The notes beneath the pieces were generated by a model. That model saw nothing but the letters and a program-made list of their open reading frames with translations. It was not told the DNA's origin and made no database searches. The position numbers were made by a program, and so were the translations under genes. Positions 8,086-16,648 of a DNA stretch of 64,000 bases are shown piece after piece; within the stretch, counting starts at the first letter, position 1, and each line of letters starts with the position of its first letter. The DNA lies in the NCBI GenBank assembly GCA_023461435.1, contig JAEYLC010000010.1, positions 372,001-436,000 of the forward strand, in the 5' to 3' direction. This stretch comes from Bacillota bacterium (GTDB taxonomy: Bacteria > Bacillota > Clostridia > Christensenellales > SZUA-584).

Positions 8086-8298
8086 ATGTATAAAGGTACA
8101 GTAAAATGGTTTAATGAGAGCAAAGGTTATGGATTTATATCCAATGATGAGGGCGGAGACGATGTGTTTGTGCATTTCTCCAGCATAAGCTCAAACGGTT
8201 TTAAAACACTTGCTGAAGGTCAGAAAGTGACATTCGATGTGGAAAAAGACCCCAAAGACAGCCGGAAGCTGCGCGCAGCCAACGTCCAGCCCCAATAG
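8086..8298 (+). CDS. csp: Cold-shock protein (CspA family)
   Basis: A 70-residue single-stranded nucleic acid-binding OB-fold protein. RNP1 (KGYGFISND) and RNP2 (DVFVHFSSI) are both present, and the length is typical. These proteins act as RNA chaperones, melt secondary structure at low temperature and can prevent premature termination. The start is fixed by a strong GAGGAGGT site eight bases upstream. The long leader with a terminator-like hairpin is in keeping with the leader-based control known for csp genes. The gene is closed by a strong terminator at 8339 and is monocistronic. Confidence 0.95.
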   Translation: MYKGTVKWFNESKGYGFISNDEGGDDVFVHFSSISSNGFKTLAEGQKVTFDVEKDPKDSRKLRAANVQPQ

Positions 8299-8338
8299 TC
8301 TTTCATTGCCTGAAACGGGCAAATGCCCGAATGCGAGA

Positions 8339-8366
8339 AGCTCCCGGTAATCCCGGGAGCTTTTTT
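8339..8366 (+). terminator. Terminator after csp
   Basis: AGCTCCCGG, loop TAATC, CCGGGAGCT, then six T residues. Confidence 0.93.
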
Positions 8367-8445
8367 ACATTAAGACTAACGAGACAATTCTTTTGCATAG
8401 CATAATGATGAGTTATAATATTGCAAACAGGGAAAGGACGTTTTC

Positions 8446-9306
8446 ATGATTTATCTGGCTGCCGTCATCGGCATCATCTTGCTTGCAGTTTTTTTTCGCT
8501 GGCAAAACAACGGCATTGTTGTTTCAAATATCGTTTATACCGGAAAAGATGTGCCTCGGGAATTCAGCGGCTTTCGAATCCTGCACGTATCGGACCTGCA
8601 CAACAAGTCTTTTGGTGCGGGACAAAATAATATAGCATCGCTGATGGCGCAAACAAAGCCGGACGTCATCGCGATTACGGGCGACATCATCGACAAAAGG
8701 CGTGAAGGCGCGGGTGAGGCGCTGATGCTGGCGGCGGAGGCTGTCAAAATAGCGCCGGTCTATTACGTGCCCGGCAATCATGAAAGAACGTCGGGAATTT
8801 ATGAAAAGCTTTCAGAAAGGCTTAAAGCGTGCGGTGTCAGAGTGATCGCGAACGACGCGATGACCATCGAACGTCGCGGCGCAGCCATTACGGTCATCGG
8901 CGTGAAGGACTGGCAGTTTTTCAGAACGCACGGAGAGAACCAAAAAACAAAAGAGGATTATGCAAAAGCGGATAAGGCTTTTGCGCGTCAGCTTGCAGAG
9001 CTTGCGGCGGCGCATCCAAGGGGATTCCGCTTGCTGTTGTCGCACCGCCCCGAGAAGGTGGATATATACGCGCAAATCGGCTTCAATTTGGTGCTGGCGG
9101 GCCACGCGCACGGGGGGCAATGGCGTCTGCCTTTGATCGGCGGGCTGTACGCGCCGCATCAGGGCATATTCCCGAAATACACGAGCGGGCTTCACAAAAA
9201 AGGCAGATCATGCATGGTGGTGAGCCGCGGCCTTGGGAACAGCGGATTCCCGCTGCGGCTTGGCAACAGACCCGAGCTCGTGGTGATCACGCTGAAGCGC
9301 GGATGA
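8446..9306 (+). CDS. Membrane-anchored metallophosphoesterase (YkuE-like)
   Basis: A 286-residue calcineurin-like phosphoesterase. An N-terminal hydrophobic helix (residues 2-17) anchors it to the membrane. The full metal motif set is present: HVSDLHN, TGDIIDK, GNHE, LSHRPE and GHAHGGQ. The family hydrolyses phospho-monoesters or diesters; YkuE of B. subtilis is attached to the cell envelope. AAAGGA stands nine bases before the ATG. The gene is flanked by terminators or repeats and looks monocistronic. The substrate cannot be told from sequence. Confidence 0.92.
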   Translation: MIYLAAVIGIILLAVFFRWQNNGIVVSNIVYTGKDVPREFSGFRILHVSDLHNKSFGAGQNNIASLMAQTKPDVIAITGDIIDKRREGAGEALMLAAEAVKIAPVYYVPGNHERTSGIYEKLSERLKACGVRVIANDAMTIERRGAAITVIGVKDWQFFRTHGENQKTKEDYAKADKAFARQLAELAAAHPRGFRLLLSHRPEKVDIYAQIGFNLVLAGHAHGGQWRLPLIGGLYAPHQGIFPKYTSGLHKKGRSCMVVSRGLGNSGFPLRLGNRPELVVITLKRG

Positions 9307-9720
9307 CTGATAGCTTTCATAAGCAATGATTGAGATGCATCCATATTGCAAAGGACTGCGTCCTCTTTTGAAAGACATTGGTTATTTTATCGTGGCCGAC
9401 AATATACTGTCTTTGTTTACAAAGACTCAGAAAGTGCTTTGCAGAAGGGGATTCTTCAGTCGCGTACGCTCCATCAGAATGACATAAGGGACTTTTTTGA
9501 CGCCCTGTGTCTTTGTTTACATAGACTCAATGCGATGAAAAACAATGCGGTGAAGGATCTGATTTCAGCTCCTTCGTCACGCTGCTCCTCTAGATGACGA
9601 TATAAGTCATTTTTTCAGTAAATATGCTTAGTTATTTGTTTAAATCTGAGTCTTTATAATAAAGATTGTGTTATGTCGGCTGCGATAAAATAGCCGATGT
9701 TTGGCTGATATGGAATGTTG
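9307..9720. repeat. Intergenic region with two diverged ~100-bp repeat copies
   Basis: No gene is seen. The unit TGTCTTTGTTTACA-AGACTCA occurs at 9408 and again at 9507, so the copies are 99 bases apart. Each is followed by a diverged tail: a 'TTCAGTCGCGTACGCT' type in copy 1, a 'CTCCTTCGTCACGCT' type in copy 2, then an ATGAC-ATAAG-like block and a T-rich stretch. In copy 1, GTCTTTG/CAAAGAC (9409-9426) forms a hairpin. CTGAGTCTTT at 9646-9655 is the inverse of AAAGACTCAG at 9421-9430. It looks like a decayed interspersed repeat; no transposase is present. Confidence 0.6.
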
Positions 9721-10350
9721 TTAAGGCAATTCCACCTTGCGCTTTGCAAGGCTCAGCGCTTCCACATCGATCACATTGCAGTCCGGCAGCCGCCCTAACA
9801 GCTCGGTCTCGTGCGCGACGAGTATCACGGTTTTACCGGTTCCTTCATACAGCTGCAAAAACAGCGCGATCAGCTCCAAATTGAGCTTTAAATCAAACCC
9901 TTTGAACGGCTCGTCCATAAGCAAAAGATTGGCGGGGTAACAGAACGCGCGCGCCATCGCGACGCGGCGCTGCATGCCTCCTGAGAGCTCTGAGGGGCGC
10001 TTTGTCTCATGGCCGTCAAGCTGTACGGCCTTGATAATATCGGATACCGCGCTTTCAAGCTGCTCTTTGTCCATCACGTCCTTCAGCACAAACGCGATGT
10101 TCTCTCTCACGTTGGCCCACGGCAGCAGCCGGTCTTCCTGAAACAAAAATGAGATCCGGTCGGGAACGCCGGAGATGCTGCCTGAAAAGCTTTTATCAAG
10201 CCCGCATATCATGCGCAGCAGCGTCGTTTTGCCGCAGCCGCTGCCGCCCACAAACGCGGTCAAGCCGCCCTGCTTGATCTCAAGGCTGATGCCGTCAAAA
10301 AGCATCTGATCACCGAATGATTTTGTAAGCGAGTCGATGCGTATGCTCAT
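9721..10350 (-). CDS. ABC transporter ATP-binding protein (nitrate/sulfonate/taurine type)
   Basis: A 209-residue ATPase. Walker A is GGSGCGKTT (about 35-43), the signature LSGGMQRR, Walker B LLLMDEP, and the switch His is in LVAHE. The Q-loop reads LFQEDRLLPW, a form typical of the SsuB/TauB/NrtD importer ATPases. The start ATG at 10350 has GGGAGGT upstream and overlaps the permease stop as ATGA, so the two are translationally coupled. No substrate-binding protein gene adjoins the pair; it must be supplied from elsewhere. The substrate is unknown (sulfonate, nitrate, thiamine precursor or similar). Confidence 0.92.
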   Translation of the reverse strand: MSIRIDSLTKSFGDQMLFDGISLEIKQGGLTAFVGGSGCGKTTLLRMICGLDKSFSGSISGVPDRISFLFQEDRLLPWANVRENIAFVLKDVMDKEQLESAVSDIIKAVQLDGHETKRPSELSGGMQRRVAMARAFCYPANLLLMDEPFKGFDLKLNLELIALFLQLYEGTGKTVILVAHETELLGRLPDCNVIDVEALSLAKRKVELP

Positions 10351-11105
10351 AGCGTATGACCTCCCGGTAATACGCGTTTCAAGCCGTATTCCATGAGCAG
10401 GCTGATCACGATGATGGTCAGCGTCCACGCGAACATCGCGGGCGTATTGAGATACAGCTTGGTGGCGTAAAGCTTAAAGCCCACCGAAAACTTGGGGCTC
10501 GAAAGCACCTCGGCCGCGACCACGGACTTCCAGGAAAACCCGAGGCAGACCGCGAGCGCGGAATAGACGTTTGGCAGCACGGACGGTACGACGATTTCAC
10601 GAATCACGCGCCCGTGCCTGATTTTGAAAACATCCGCCATTTCCAGCAGATTCTTATCGACCGAGCGAAGCCCGGAAAGCGTGTTTGAATAGAAAATGGG
10701 CAGGCACAGCAGCACGCATGAAAACACGGGCACAAAAGACGAGGAGAACCAGACGAGCGCGAGCACGATGATCGACATCACGGGCGTCGATTTCACAGCC
10801 GCCATAAACGGGCGCAGTACGCTCTCGAGCGCGCCGGATTTTGACGCGAGAAAGGCGATCAAAATGCCGAAAACGAATGAAAGGACAATGCCGAACACCA
10901 CGCGGTAAAACGTGGCGCCGATGCTGATCCAGAAATCCGTCGTGACGGCGAGGCCGCCGAGGGAAGAAAACGTATCCACGGGTGACGGCATGTAAAGCGA
11001 ATTGTTGACGATCATCGCACCGGCCTGCCAAACGGCCAGCCAGAACAGCGCGATCAGCACGATTCTTGCAGCGCGGGGAAGGCGCATGTTTTTTTGTTGT
11101 ATCAA
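10347..11105 (-). CDS. ABC transporter permease (SsuC/TauC type)
   Basis: A 252-residue inner-membrane permease with about six hydrophobic segments. It carries the cytoplasmic EAA-type loop (EMADVFKIRHGRVIREIVVP) that contacts the ATPase. The best start is a TTG at 11105 with GGGAG eight bases upstream; the first ATG is 18 bases further in and has no ribosome site. The stop overlaps the ATPase start by four bases. Importers of this family move sulfonates, nitrate, bicarbonate or pyrimidine precursors and need a periplasmic-type lipoprotein, which is missing here. Confidence 0.9.
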   Translation of the reverse strand: MIQQKNMRLPRAARIVLIALFWLAVWQAGAMIVNNSLYMPSPVDTFSSLGGLAVTTDFWISIGATFYRVVFGIVLSFVFGILIAFLASKSGALESVLRPFMAAVKSTPVMSIIVLALVWFSSSFVPVFSCVLLCLPIFYSNTLSGLRSVDKNLLEMADVFKIRHGRVIREIVVPSVLPNVYSALAVCLGFSWKSVVAAEVLSSPKFSVGFKLYATKLYLNTPAMFAWTLTIIVISLLMEYGLKRVLPGGHTL

Positions 11106-11197
11106 AGCTTAAGCTCCCGAGAGTTTTTTTATGATACCGATTATAGCATATGTTGACGGGATACGGCATCTTTTTGTGGACAACGGTGACGAGTTCA

Positions 11198-11226
11198 TTG
11201 AATCATCACGCCATTTACGGTATGAT
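11198..11226 (+). promoter_or_regulatory. Promoter of dnaE
   Basis: TTGAAT (11198-11203), 17 bases, TATGAT (11221-11226). The leader to the ATG at 11243 is short and carries ACGGAGG. Confidence 0.6.
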
Positions 11227-11242
11227 AAGAACGGAGGTCAGA

Positions 11243-14200
11243 ATGGATTTTACACATCTTCATCTGCATACAGAATACAGCCTGCTCGACGGCGCGGCGC
11301 GCATCGGCGACGTGATGTCGCGCGCGGCTGAACTCAATATGGGCAGCATCGCGATCACCGACCACGGCGTGCTTTACGGCGTGGTGGATTTTTACCGCAA
11401 AGCGATGGATTATGGGATCAAGCCCATCATCGGGTGCGAGGTGTATGTCGCGCCGGGCAGTTTGAGCGACAAAACAAAGGAGATGAAGGAATATTCGCAT
11501 CTCGTGCTGCTTGCCAAAAACGGCGAAGGCTACCAGAACATCATGCGGCTTTCGTCCATCGGGTTCACACAGGGGTTTTACCATAAGCCGCGTATCGATT
11601 ACGATGTGCTCGCGCAAAATAAAAACGGAGTGGTTTGCCTCTCGGCCTGCCTCGCGGGCGATATTCCGCGCATGATCATGGCGGGAGATATCGAGGGTGC
11701 GCGAAGCCTTGCCAAACGGCTGCGCGGCATGTTCGGAGAGGATTTTTATCTGGAGCTGCAGGATCATTTTCTGCCCGAGCAGAAGCAGGTGAACGCAGCG
11801 CTGATCAAAATGAGCGGCGAGCTGTCTATACCGCTGGTGGCCACCAACGACGTGCATTATACAAAGCGCGAGGACGCGCAGGCGCAGGACATATTGCTCT
11901 GCATACAGACGCGCTCGTTCGTGGACGACGCGGACAGGCTGCGCTTCGGCACGGATGAATTCTATATCAAAAGTGCAGACGAGATGGAGCGGCTCTTTGC
12001 CAACGTCCCGGAAGCGATCAGCAACACGCAGCTGATCGCGGACAAGTGCGGCGTGAAGCTGGATTTTTCCGCGCGGCATCTGCCCGTGTTCGCCGTACCG
12101 GGCGGCGAAGACCACGACGCGTATTTAAGAAAGGTCTGCATGGAGGGGCTCGGCGAGCGTTATGAGACCGTGACGGACGAGCTCAAAGAGCGACTTGAGT
12201 TCGAGCTCGGCGTCATCAAAAACATGGGCTTCACGGATTACTTTTTGATCGTCTGGGATTTCATCAAATACGCGCGAGATCACGGTATCATGGTGGGCCC
12301 CGGGCGCGGCAGCGCGGCGGGCAGCCTTTGCGCGTATGTGCTGCGCATCACGGATATTGACCCGATCGAATATTCGCTGCTGTTTGAACGGTTTTTAAAC
12401 CCGGAACGCATCAGCATGCCCGATATCGATATCGACTTTTGCATCGAGCGGCGGCAGGAAGTCATCGACTATGTGGTGTCGAAGTACGGCGAGGACAAGG
12501 TCGCGCAGATCATCACATTCGGGACGCTCGGCGCCAAGCAGGTGATACGCGACGTGGCGCGCGCGATGAAGCTGCCGCTGACCGACGCGGACAGGATCGC
12601 CAAGATGGTGCCGTTCGCGATTAAAATGACGATAAGGCGCGCGATGGAAGAAAACCCGCGCCTTATGATGGAATACCAGACCAAGCCGGAGATCAAAGAG
12701 CTGCTCGATACCGCGATGAAGCTCGAAGGCATTCCGCGCCATGCGTCCACGCACGCGGCGGGCGTCGTGATATCGCGCCAGCCCATCACCGAATATGTGC
12801 CGCTTCAGATCAACCCGCGCGACGGCAGCGTGATCACGCAGTTCCCGATGGGCACGCTCGAAAGCCTCGGCCTGTTAAAAATGGATTTTCTGGGCCTTCG
12901 CAATCTGACGGTGATTCGCCATACGCTCGCGCTCATCGAAAAAACGCGCGGCGAGAAGATCGATTTGAGCAAGCTCAAATACGATGATAAAAAAGTCTAC
13001 GCGCTGATTGCCTCTGGTGATACGGACGGCATATTCCAGCTGGAAAGCGCGGGCATGAGGCAGCTCGCCGTGCAATTGAAGGCGGAGAACCTCGGCGACA
13101 TCATGGTGGTCATCGCGCTTTATCGGCCGGGACCGATGGACAGCATACCCGATTATCTGGCCGCCAAGCGGGACCGCAATAATATTAAATACCTGCACCC
13201 GTCTTTAAAGCGGATACTCGAGGACACCTACGGGTGCATCGTGTATCAGGAGCAGGTCATGGAGATCGTGCGCGAGCTGGCCGGCTATTCCTATGGCCGC
13301 AGCGACCTTGTGCGCCGCGCGATGTCCAAAAAGAAAAAGGACGTGATGGAAAAGGAGCGCCGTATATTCATATACGGCGACGAGCAAAGCGGCGTGGACG
13401 GCGCGCTCAAACGCGGTGTTCCGGCGGTCGCTGCCGAGACAATATTCAATCAGATGATGGATTTCGCCGAATACGCTTTCAACAAATCGCACGCGTGCGC
13501 CTACGCGGCGATCACGTATTATACGGCGTATCTGAAATGCTATTACAAAGTGGAATATATGACCGCGCTGCTTAACAGCTTCATCGGCACGCCGGACAAG
13601 ATATCGGCGTACATCCAGTATTGCGTGAGCAGCGGCATCCGCGTGTTCGGGCCGGATATCAACAAATCGCAGTTTCTGTTCGCGCCTGAGAACGGCGGCA
13701 TCCGCTTCGGCTTCGCGGCGATCCGCGACGTGGGGCGCGCCGCCGAGGATATCGTGACGGAACGCGAAAAAGGCGAGTATACAAGCTTTCGGAGCTTCAT
13801 CAACCGCACGACGGGCATCATCAACCGAAAAATGCTCGAGGGCATGATATTCGCGGGCTGCTTTGATAATCTCGAGCTCAGGCGTTCCCAGCTTGCCGCG
13901 GTATGCGAGCGCGTTCTCAAAACGGCGCAGGACGCCAAACGCAAAACCGTGGAAGGGCAGATGTCGCTTTTTGACGCCATGCAGGGACAGGACGCGGGAG
14001 ATACGGATGATTTTGAGCTGATACCGGAATACTCAAAAGAAAAGCTGCTTGCGATCGAGAAGCTTGCGACCGGCATTTATCTTTCGGGCCATCCGCTCGA
14101 CAGATATAAAAAGCAGCTGGAAAAACGGGAGATCAACATATTCAAAATACTCTCGGCGACGGATGACGCGGATTCCGCGAGGTACTTTGAGTCAAGAGAT

Positions 14201-14683
14201 GTCGAACTGATCGGTATATTGAGCGGCATCAGAAGGCGTTCCACCAAGCTTAAAAAGCTGATGGCGAACGCGTGGCTCGAAGACCTGTACGGGACCATTG
14301 AGCTTGTGATATTCCCGAGCGCGTTTGCCAAGGTGGAGCCCATGCTGACGGACGACTCGATCGTGCACGTGCTCGGCAAGGTGGACATTCGCGAAGGCGA
14401 AGCGCCGCAGCTGCTCGTGGACGATATCCGTCCGTTTGTGATGAGGGATGAAAAATATGACGGCAAAAAGCTGTTTGTGCGCGTTCCTAAGGACATGGGC
14501 GACGATACCGTGAGGCTCAAGCAGATACTGCGCATGTCGCCCGGAGACGAGTGCGTATCGGTGATGATCGAGAAGACGGGACAGAAAATTAAAACCTGCG
14601 GGCCACTCGGTGTTACGGTGACCGACGCGCTTGTGCAGAGCCTTGAAACGGCGTTCGGCAAGGACAATGTGGTCGTCGGATGA
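11243..14683 (+). CDS. dnaE: DNA polymerase III alpha subunit (DnaE)
   Basis: A 1146-residue replicative polymerase. It opens with a PHP domain (FTHLHLHTEYSLLDGAARIG) followed by the C-family polymerase core: GPGRGSAAGS for triphosphate binding and the catalytic aspartates in MPDIDIDFC. FNKSHACAYA and the helix-hairpin-helix region follow, then a C-terminal OB-fold (VELIGILSGI..). It lacks the embedded 3'-5' exonuclease of PolC. The ATG at 11243 has GGAGGT at good spacing; longer in-frame starts upstream fall before or within the promoter. In Bacillota, DnaE extends RNA primers before hand-off to PolC. An independent promoter lies between it and mtrB. Confidence 0.97.
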   Translation: MDFTHLHLHTEYSLLDGAARIGDVMSRAAELNMGSIAITDHGVLYGVVDFYRKAMDYGIKPIIGCEVYVAPGSLSDKTKEMKEYSHLVLLAKNGEGYQNIMRLSSIGFTQGFYHKPRIDYDVLAQNKNGVVCLSACLAGDIPRMIMAGDIEGARSLAKRLRGMFGEDFYLELQDHFLPEQKQVNAALIKMSGELSIPLVATNDVHYTKREDAQAQDILLCIQTRSFVDDADRLRFGTDEFYIKSADEMERLFANVPEAISNTQLIADKCGVKLDFSARHLPVFAVPGGEDHDAYLRKVCMEGLGERYETVTDELKERLEFELGVIKNMGFTDYFLIVWDFIKYARDHGIMVGPGRGSAAGSLCAYVLRITDIDPIEYSLLFERFLNPERISMPDIDIDFCIERRQEVIDYVVSKYGEDKVAQIITFGTLGAKQVIRDVARAMKLPLTDADRIAKMVPFAIKMTIRRAMEENPRLMMEYQTKPEIKELLDTAMKLEGIPRHASTHAAGVVISRQPITEYVPLQINPRDGSVITQFPMGTLESLGLLKMDFLGLRNLTVIRHTLALIEKTRGEKIDLSKLKYDDKKVYALIASGDTDGIFQLESAGMRQLAVQLKAENLGDIMVVIALYRPGPMDSIPDYLAAKRDRNNIKYLHPSLKRILEDTYGCIVYQEQVMEIVRELAGYSYGRSDLVRRAMSKKKKDVMEKERRIFIYGDEQSGVDGALKRGVPAVAAETIFNQMMDFAEYAFNKSHACAYAAITYYTAYLKCYYKVEYMTALLNSFIGTPDKISAYIQYCVSSGIRVFGPDINKSQFLFAPENGGIRFGFAAIRDVGRAAEDIVTEREKGEYTSFRSFINRTTGIINRKMLEGMIFAGCFDNLELRRSQLAAVCERVLKTAQDAKRKTVEGQMSLFDAMQGQDAGDTDDFELIPEYSKEKLLAIEKLATGIYLSGHPLDRYKKQLEKREINIFKILSATDDADSARYFESRDVELIGILSGIRRRSTKLKKLMANAWLEDLYGTIELVIFPSAFAKVEPMLTDDSIVHVLGKVDIREGEAPQLLVDDIRPFVMRDEKYDGKKLFVRVPKDMGDDTVRLKQILRMSPGDECVSVMIEKTGQKIKTCGPLGVTVTDALVQSLETAFGKDNVVVG

Positions 14684-14691
14684 TTCGCATA

Positions 14692-14720
14692 TTGATGAAA
14701 ATCAAGAAATATGCTAATAT
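14692..14720 (+). promoter_or_regulatory. Promoter of mtrB
   Basis: TTGATG (14692-14697), 17 bases, TAATAT (14715-14720). The predicted start (about 14727) lies downstream of the ATG at 14721, which supports translation from 14751. Confidence 0.65.
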
Positions 14721-14750
14721 ATGACTATCAATGAAGGACAGGGTGAGCTG

Positions 14751-14996
14751 ATGGATTCGGAAAACGGCAATAGCTACAATCAGGATTATATCGTGATCAA
14801 GGCGCTGGAGGACGGCGTCAACATTATCGGCATGACGCGCGGACGGGACACGCGTTTTCATCATACGGAAAAGCTTGATAACGGCGAAGTGATGATTGCC
14901 CAGTTTACCGAAAACACATCGGCCATTAAAATCAGAGGCAAGGCGCAGATGAATACCGCTTACGGAATCATTTTTTCCGGCAAATCAGACGCTTAA
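14751..14996 (+). CDS. mtrB: Tryptophan RNA-binding attenuation protein (TRAP)
   Basis: An 81-residue protein that aligns by eye with B. subtilis TRAP almost throughout: VIKALEDGVNIIGMTRG, FHHTEKLDNGEV, IAQFTENTSAIKIRG. TRAP forms an 11-subunit ring that binds tryptophan between subunits and wraps (G/U)AG-repeat RNA to stop trp gene expression. The RNA-binding Lys-Lys-Arg set is kept (K in EKL, K and R in SAIKIRG). Two pocket positions differ from B. subtilis: T28 is Arg and H51 is Asn. The start was set at ATG 14751 with GGTGAG upstream. No trp or folE (mtrA) gene and no anti-TRAP gene lies nearby, which is unusual. Confidence 0.93.
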   Translation: MDSENGNSYNQDYIVIKALEDGVNIIGMTRGRDTRFHHTEKLDNGEVMIAQFTENTSAIKIRGKAQMNTAYGIIFSGKSDA

Positions 14997-15011
14997 GCAA
15001 AGGAGATCGCT

Positions 15012-15209
15012 ATGTGGATCGTAGTGGGTATGGCCAGCTCTGTGAAAACGGCACAAGCGATGCAGAAGAATCTCGAATCGGAAGGGATACTCGTGAAGAT
15101 TCGCAACGTTTCGTCCAAAACAAAATGCAGCAGCGATACCTACGAGGTCATGGTGCTCGAATCCGAAGCTGCTTCAGCCAGAGAAATACTCATGGAAAAA
15201 GGCTTTTGA
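15012..15209 (+). CDS. Small DUF2007-like protein
   Basis: A 65-residue soluble protein that begins WIVVGMASSVKTAQAMQ and ends ASAREILMEKGF. It looks like the DUF2007 'putative signal-transducing protein' fold: a small ferredoxin-like domain in which an effector helix follows the first strand (the AxxLxxxLESEGI pattern). Such genes are widespread in Clostridia and are sometimes mislabelled glutamate decarboxylase. AAAGGAGATCGCT precedes the ATG. It lies 15 bases after mtrB and 28 bases before the thioesterase, so all three are probably one transcript. Function is unknown. Confidence 0.7.
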   Translation: MWIVVGMASSVKTAQAMQKNLESEGILVKIRNVSSKTKCSSDTYEVMVLESEAASAREILMEKGF

Positions 15210-15237
15210 TCATTCATTTTTTTCGGAGGGTCGTTTT

Positions 15238-15651
15238 ATGAAAAAGGTAGAGTGCAAAATACAGGTGAGGTATTCGGAGGTCGGCAGGCAGGGCTTGGCG
15301 CATCACGCCAATTACTTAAACTGGCTCGATATCGGCCTTGAGGAAATCGTCAGGCAGTGCGGGTTAAGCTATAAGGAAGTGGAGGACCTGGGGTACTTCC
15401 TTGCGCCCGTTTCGGATTCTTGCCAGTATTATCACCCGGCTTATTATCATGATGATTTGACCGTACGGGTTTCCGTGGCCGATTTAAGCGCGGTCAAGGT
15501 GAAATTCTCCTATGAGATCATTCGAGAAAAGGATGCCAGGCTGATTGCGACGGGCCAGACGGATCACGTGTTTGTGGATAAAAACTTCAAGCCCTATTCG
15601 ATGAAACGCGTGGTGCCGAGGCTGTATACAATGCTCGAAGAGATGATGTAA
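15238..15651 (+). CDS. Hot-dog-fold acyl-CoA thioesterase (YbgC/FadM family), altered active site
   Basis: A 137-residue protein of the 4-hydroxybenzoyl-CoA thioesterase superfamily. The hallmark strand-loop-helix is clear (VRYSEVGRQGLAHHANYLNW), with the later DDLTVRVSV and GQTDHVFVD strands. In active YbgC-type enzymes the motif reads R-Y-x-E-T-D-x-x-G, with the Asp catalytic. Here that position is Gly (EVGRQG), so either chemistry differs or the protein binds without cleaving. The ribosome site is CGGAGGG. A terminator at 15684 closes the mtrB-DUF2007-thioesterase unit. Confidence 0.85.
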   Translation: MKKVECKIQVRYSEVGRQGLAHHANYLNWLDIGLEEIVRQCGLSYKEVEDLGYFLAPVSDSCQYYHPAYYHDDLTVRVSVADLSAVKVKFSYEIIREKDARLIATGQTDHVFVDKNFKPYSMKRVVPRLYTMLEEMM

Positions 15652-15683
15652 GCGGATGATAAATCAATAACGGTGACATTATG

Positions 15684-15726
15684 AATATGATCCGGCCGCT
15701 TTGTATAGGGTTGGGTCATATTTTTT
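15684..15726 (+). terminator. Terminator after the thioesterase gene
   Basis: AATATGATCC (15684-15693) pairs with GGGTCATATT (15713-15722), ten pairs with one G-U, and runs into six T residues. It ends 11 bases before the next start codon. Confidence 0.8.
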
Positions 15727-15736
15727 GGAGAGAGAT

Positions 15737-16576
15737 ATGATATCGTTAAGCGAGCTCAAGCTGATGGCGCAGGGCGGTCAGACGCAGATTTTTCATTACG
15801 GCGAGGGAAAAGTGCTGAGGGTTTTAAGGAATCCGAAAGACGCGGACCTGCTCAAATATGAGATCTATATCATGAAGGGGCTCAAGAACAGGCTGGATGT
15901 TCCCGAAGTCTTTGATACGATGACGATAGAAGGCAGGCCGGCGGTCGTGGTGGAAAAGATAGACGGCATTTCAATGCTGGACTATATGAAAAGGCACCCG
16001 CTGAGGCTCAAAGAGCAGGCGGCGCTGCTCGCAAAGCTTCATGCAAGGATGCCTGACAGCGTTGAAATCAAAGGCCTCGGCGCTTCAAAAGGGCGTGCCC
16101 GTTATTTGATCGGGCAAGCGGAACTGAGCGAAGACACAAAAAAGTTTGTGCTGGAAATCCTGGAAGGGCTGCCGGAGGGAACAGCGCTGTGCCACGGCGA
16201 TTTTCACCCCGGCAACATTTTAAAATCGGGCGAAAAAAATTATCTTATTGACTGGTTCGGTGCTTACAAGGGCCCGCTGATTTCGGATGTTGCGCATACG
16301 TATTTGCTGCTAAAAAATGTACCGAGTTACCCCGGCCTCGGCGGGGTGCAGTACAAATTGATTAAGGTTTCCGGGGCACTGATCGCAAAAACATATCTGA
16401 ACGCTTTTCATAAGCTGCGGCCGTTTGGCTGGGCTGAGTTTTCAAAATGGCTGCTCATCAAAGCGGCGGAACGCGCCTGCTACGGAATGCAAGCCGAAAA
16501 GCCTGCAATGTTTCGGTTTATAAAAACATGCAGGGCCGATGCGTTTCACCCGGAACGCTGGTATAAAAAAATGTAA
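15737..16576 (+). CDS. APH-family phosphotransferase (aminoglycoside/choline kinase fold)
   Basis: A 279-residue kinase-like protein. The catalytic loop is LCHGDFHPGNIL, with the Brenner Asp and Asn. The metal-binding segment is LIDWFGAYKGP, replacing the more usual DWE or DFD. An N-terminal lobe with a Lys in VVEKIDG also fits. The family phosphorylates small molecules such as aminoglycosides, choline, homoserine or sugars. The ATG at 15737 follows GGAGAGAG. It sits just after a terminator, so it is read through or from a promoter overlapping the hairpin. No neighbour hints at the substrate, and resistance should not be assumed. Confidence 0.85.
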   Translation: MISLSELKLMAQGGQTQIFHYGEGKVLRVLRNPKDADLLKYEIYIMKGLKNRLDVPEVFDTMTIEGRPAVVVEKIDGISMLDYMKRHPLRLKEQAALLAKLHARMPDSVEIKGLGASKGRARYLIGQAELSEDTKKFVLEILEGLPEGTALCHGDFHPGNILKSGEKNYLIDWFGAYKGPLISDVAHTYLLLKNVPSYPGLGGVQYKLIKVSGALIAKTYLNAFHKLRPFGWAEFSKWLLIKAAERACYGMQAEKPAMFRFIKTCRADAFHPERWYKKM

Positions 16577-16620
16577 TCCAGATAAATGCTGTGTGTTCAT
16601 ATCGTTTGAAATGCCCCGCC

Positions 16621-16648
16621 TTGACTGTATAAATTAAATTTATAATAT
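16621..16648 (+). promoter_or_regulatory. Possible chemoreceptor promoter
   Basis: TTGACT (16621-16626), 16 bases, TAATAT (16643-16648), in an AT-rich stretch. It leaves a leader of about 115 bases that contains ACGTCAAATAATAT at 16693-16706. I did not find a canonical sigma-D motility promoter. Confidence 0.45.

Noticed and set aside
9307..9720. Short open frames in this gap as genes
   Set aside because: No ribosome sites, and the stretch is explained by repeat copies.
11195..12115. Antisense open frame of 306 codons opposite the start of dnaE
   Set aside because: No start site and no domain; a shadow of the PHP domain coding sequence.
14721..14750. Longer TRAP starting at ATG 14721
   Set aside because: The ATG lies between the -10 box and the predicted transcription start and has no ribosome site.
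15737..16576. Aminoglycoside resistance gene
   Set aside because: Only the generic APH fold is visible; no motif ties it to antibiotic substrates and there is no mobile context.
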